Positions 5,289-6,908 of a stretch of DNA of 6,908 nucleotides are shown here, one piece after another. Position numbers and translations under genes: made by a program. The notes below the pieces were generated by a model. It was not told the DNA's origin. It was given only the letters and a program-made list of their open reading frames with translations, and searched no databases. This DNA is from Synergistaceae bacterium (GTDB lineage Bacteria; Synergistota; Synergistia; Synergistales; Aminobacteriaceae): assembly GCA_009784305.1 (NCBI GenBank), contig WRBZ01000044.1, positions 1-6,908 on the forward strand, read 5' to 3'. How positions within the stretch are numbered: the first letter of the stretch is position 1; each line of letters starts with the position of its first letter.

Positions 5289-6908
5289 ATGTCAAAGTAC
5301 ATAACAATTCACGGACATTTTTATCAGCCGCCTCGTGAAAACCCATGGTATGGAGAAATAGAACTTCAGGAATCTGCCGCGCCTTGGCATGATTGGAATG
5401 AACGAATAAATTCCGAGTGTTATTTACGTAATACAGCCGCCCGTATTCTTGATAATCAAGGAAATATTGCCAAGATATGCAACAATTATTCAGAAATCAG
5501 TTTTAACTTTGGCCCGACCTTATTGTCATGGGCGGAAAAAAAAGCCCCTATAATGCTTAAATCATTGATAGAAGCCGACCAAATATCAAGAGAGCGTTTT
5601 TCAGGGCATGGAGCAGCCATTTCTCAGGTATATAATCACATGATAATGCCGTTAGCGAATTTGCGGGACAAAATAACGCAGGTACGTTGGGGAATGACTG
5701 ATTTTGAAAACAAATTCGGCAGACTTCCGGAAGGAATGTGGCTTGCGGAAACCGCAGCAGATACAGAAACCTTGGAAGTCCTTAGCGACAATGGCATAGT
5801 TTTTACTATTCTATCCCCGTATCAAGCTCAATCTGTAAGAAAATTTGGCAGTGACTCATGGACTGACGTAAGCGGCGGAAGTATTGATACAACGCTTTCA
5901 TATCGCTTTAACCTTCCCTCTGGCAGGTATATTGATGTATTCTTCTATAATGGACATATTTCGCAGGATATTGCTTTCAAGGGGCTGCTATTTAATGGGG
6001 AAGAATTTGCGAATTGCCTTATCAATTCAATACCTAATGATTCTCAGGATCGTTTGATTAGTGTCGCAACGGATGGGGAATCTTACGGGCATCATCACAG
6101 GCATGGGGACATGGCTCTCGCTTATTGTATTGACACTATAAACAGGAATCCGGGAGTTATTCTTACGGTATTCGGAGAATTTTTAAAAAAACACCCGCCA
6201 TGTCATGTCGTAAGAATAATTGAGAATTCCTCGTGGAGCTGTTCCCATGGAATTGAACGATGGCGCAGCGATTGCGGGTGTAATGGGGGCAAAGGGTATC
6301 ATCAAAAATGGAGAGGTCCGCTGCGGGCCGCGCTTGATTGGCTCAGAGATTCAATAAAGAAAGATTATTTTACTGAGCTTGGAAAAATTCTCCATGATCC
6401 TTGGAGCGCTCGTGACGCTTATATAGAAATCATACTGGATCACACAACTGAAAAGGTCAATGAGTGGCTTTATTCTCATTCCAGACGGGAACTGACTTCT
6501 TACGAATCCGCACGTGCCATACGATTACTTGAAATGCAAAGAAACGCTTTGCTGATGTATACGAGCTGCGGCTGGTTTTTTGATGATATTGCAGGTATCG
6601 AAACAGTTCAAATACTTTGCTATGCTTCAAGAGTGATTGATTTTGCCAGGGAATTGCTGGGAAAAGATCTTGAAAAGGAGTTTAAGAATAGAATTGAATC
6701 TGCACTGGGAAATACGGCTGAATATCCTAATGGCAAGGTCGTTTACGAAAAATTAGTCGAACCGATCAGAATAACGCCTGAAAGAAAAGTCGCTCAGTCC
6801 GCCATTTATTCTTTAATAATGGAAGAAGCGCTGCCAGGTGTAATCATTGATATAAAAAAACAAGATGGATCAAGGTATTGCGTGGGACATGCAATGGAAG
6901 ACGTAACC
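5289..6908 (+). CDS. Glycoside hydrolase family 57 protein with DUF3536-type region, 3' end missing
   Basis: The frame is open for 540 codons to the last base, so the C-terminus is missing; relatives are usually considerably longer. Seen: the N-terminal GH57 opening ITIHGHFYQPPRENPW (5-20), the nucleophile motif GMWLAET (Glu154), the acid/base motif VATDGESYGHHH (Asp262) and further barrel segments such as FSGHGAAISQVYNH. Next comes a Cys-rich stretch, SSWSCSHGIERWRSDCGC (314-331), then a mostly helical part with TSCGWFFDDIAGIETVQ, which I recognise from proteins annotated as GH57/DUF3536. Known: GH57 enzymes are retaining glycosidases and transferases acting on alpha-glucans (amylases, amylopullulanases, 4-alpha-glucanotransferases, branching enzymes). 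The DUF3536 subgroup has, to my knowledge, no settled activity. It lies 56 bases after glgB and has no signal peptide, so I infer a cytoplasmic role in glycogen breakdown or remodelling. Codon use resembles its neighbours. Confidence 0.9.
   Translation, partial: MSKYITIHGHFYQPPRENPWYGEIELQESAAPWHDWNERINSECYLRNTAARILDNQGNIAKICNNYSEISFNFGPTLLSWAEKKAPIMLKSLIEADQISRERFSGHGAAISQVYNHMIMPLANLRDKITQVRWGMTDFENKFGRLPEGMWLAETAADTETLEVLSDNGIVFTILSPYQAQSVRKFGSDSWTDVSGGSIDTTLSYRFNLPSGRYIDVFFYNGHISQDIAFKGLLFNGEEFANCLINSIPNDSQDRLISVATDGESYGHHHRHGDMALAYCIDTINRNPGVILTVFGEFLKKHPPCHVVRIIENSSWSCSHGIERWRSDCGCNGGKGYHQKWRGPLRAALDWLRDSIKKDYFTELGKILHDPWSARDAYIEIILDHTTEKVNEWLYSHSRRELTSYESARAIRLLEMQRNALLMYTSCGWFFDDIAGIETVQILCYASRVIDFARELLGKDLEKEFKNRIESALGNTAEYPNGKVVYEKLVEPIRITPERKVAQSAIYSLIMEEALPGVIIDIKKQDGSRYCVGHAMEDVT

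Noticed and set aside
5285..5338. ATG at 5285 as the start of the gene after glgB
   Set aside because: That frame ends after 17 codons; the ATG at 5289 opens the GH57 frame at better spacing from the ribosome site.

Overview
All six genes in this 6.9 kb window lie on the + strand with short gaps (8 to 65 bases), so it reads as one continuous bacterial transcription block. I see no tRNA, rRNA, CRISPR array, insertion sequence or convincing terminator. The codon use is moderately AT-rich and even along the window. A periplasmic M23 peptidase followed by a secreted S41 (CtpA-type) protease points to a cell with a peptidoglycan wall and an envelope space, probably diderm. My weak guess is an anaerobe of the Synergistota type or a similar deep-branching diderm; the sequence does not settle this.

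Layout: 1-252 is the C-terminal end of an M23/LytM (EnvC-like) peptidase cut by the window edge. 285-1457 is a complete S41 C-terminal processing protease. 1466-2752 is a complete adenylosuccinate synthetase homologue (PurA). About 2762-3241 is a RimI-like GNAT acetyltransferase with no ordinary start codon at the expected place. 3307-5232 is a complete GH13 glycogen branching enzyme (GlgB). 5289 to the end is a GH57 protein with a DUF3536-type C-terminal part, open to the window edge.

Functionally there are three groups: envelope and peptidoglycan turnover (M23 + CtpA), a middle pair (PurA homologue + acetyltransferase), and alpha-glucan (glycogen) metabolism (GlgB + GH57). A strong Shine-Dalgarno sequence precedes each of the two glucan genes.

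The most unusual item is the PurA homologue. Its fold, length and GTP-binding residues look normal and it aligns to E. coli PurA without gaps over the first 150 residues. However, the catalytic aspartate is Asn, the GTTGR nucleotide-phosphate loop is EMASK, and the two threonines of the aspartate loop are both Ala. This is either a repurposed PurA (compare phage PurZ, which also loses the catalytic Asp) or a lineage-specific or decaying active site. The acetyltransferase also carries Arg where RimI has its catalytic Glu.
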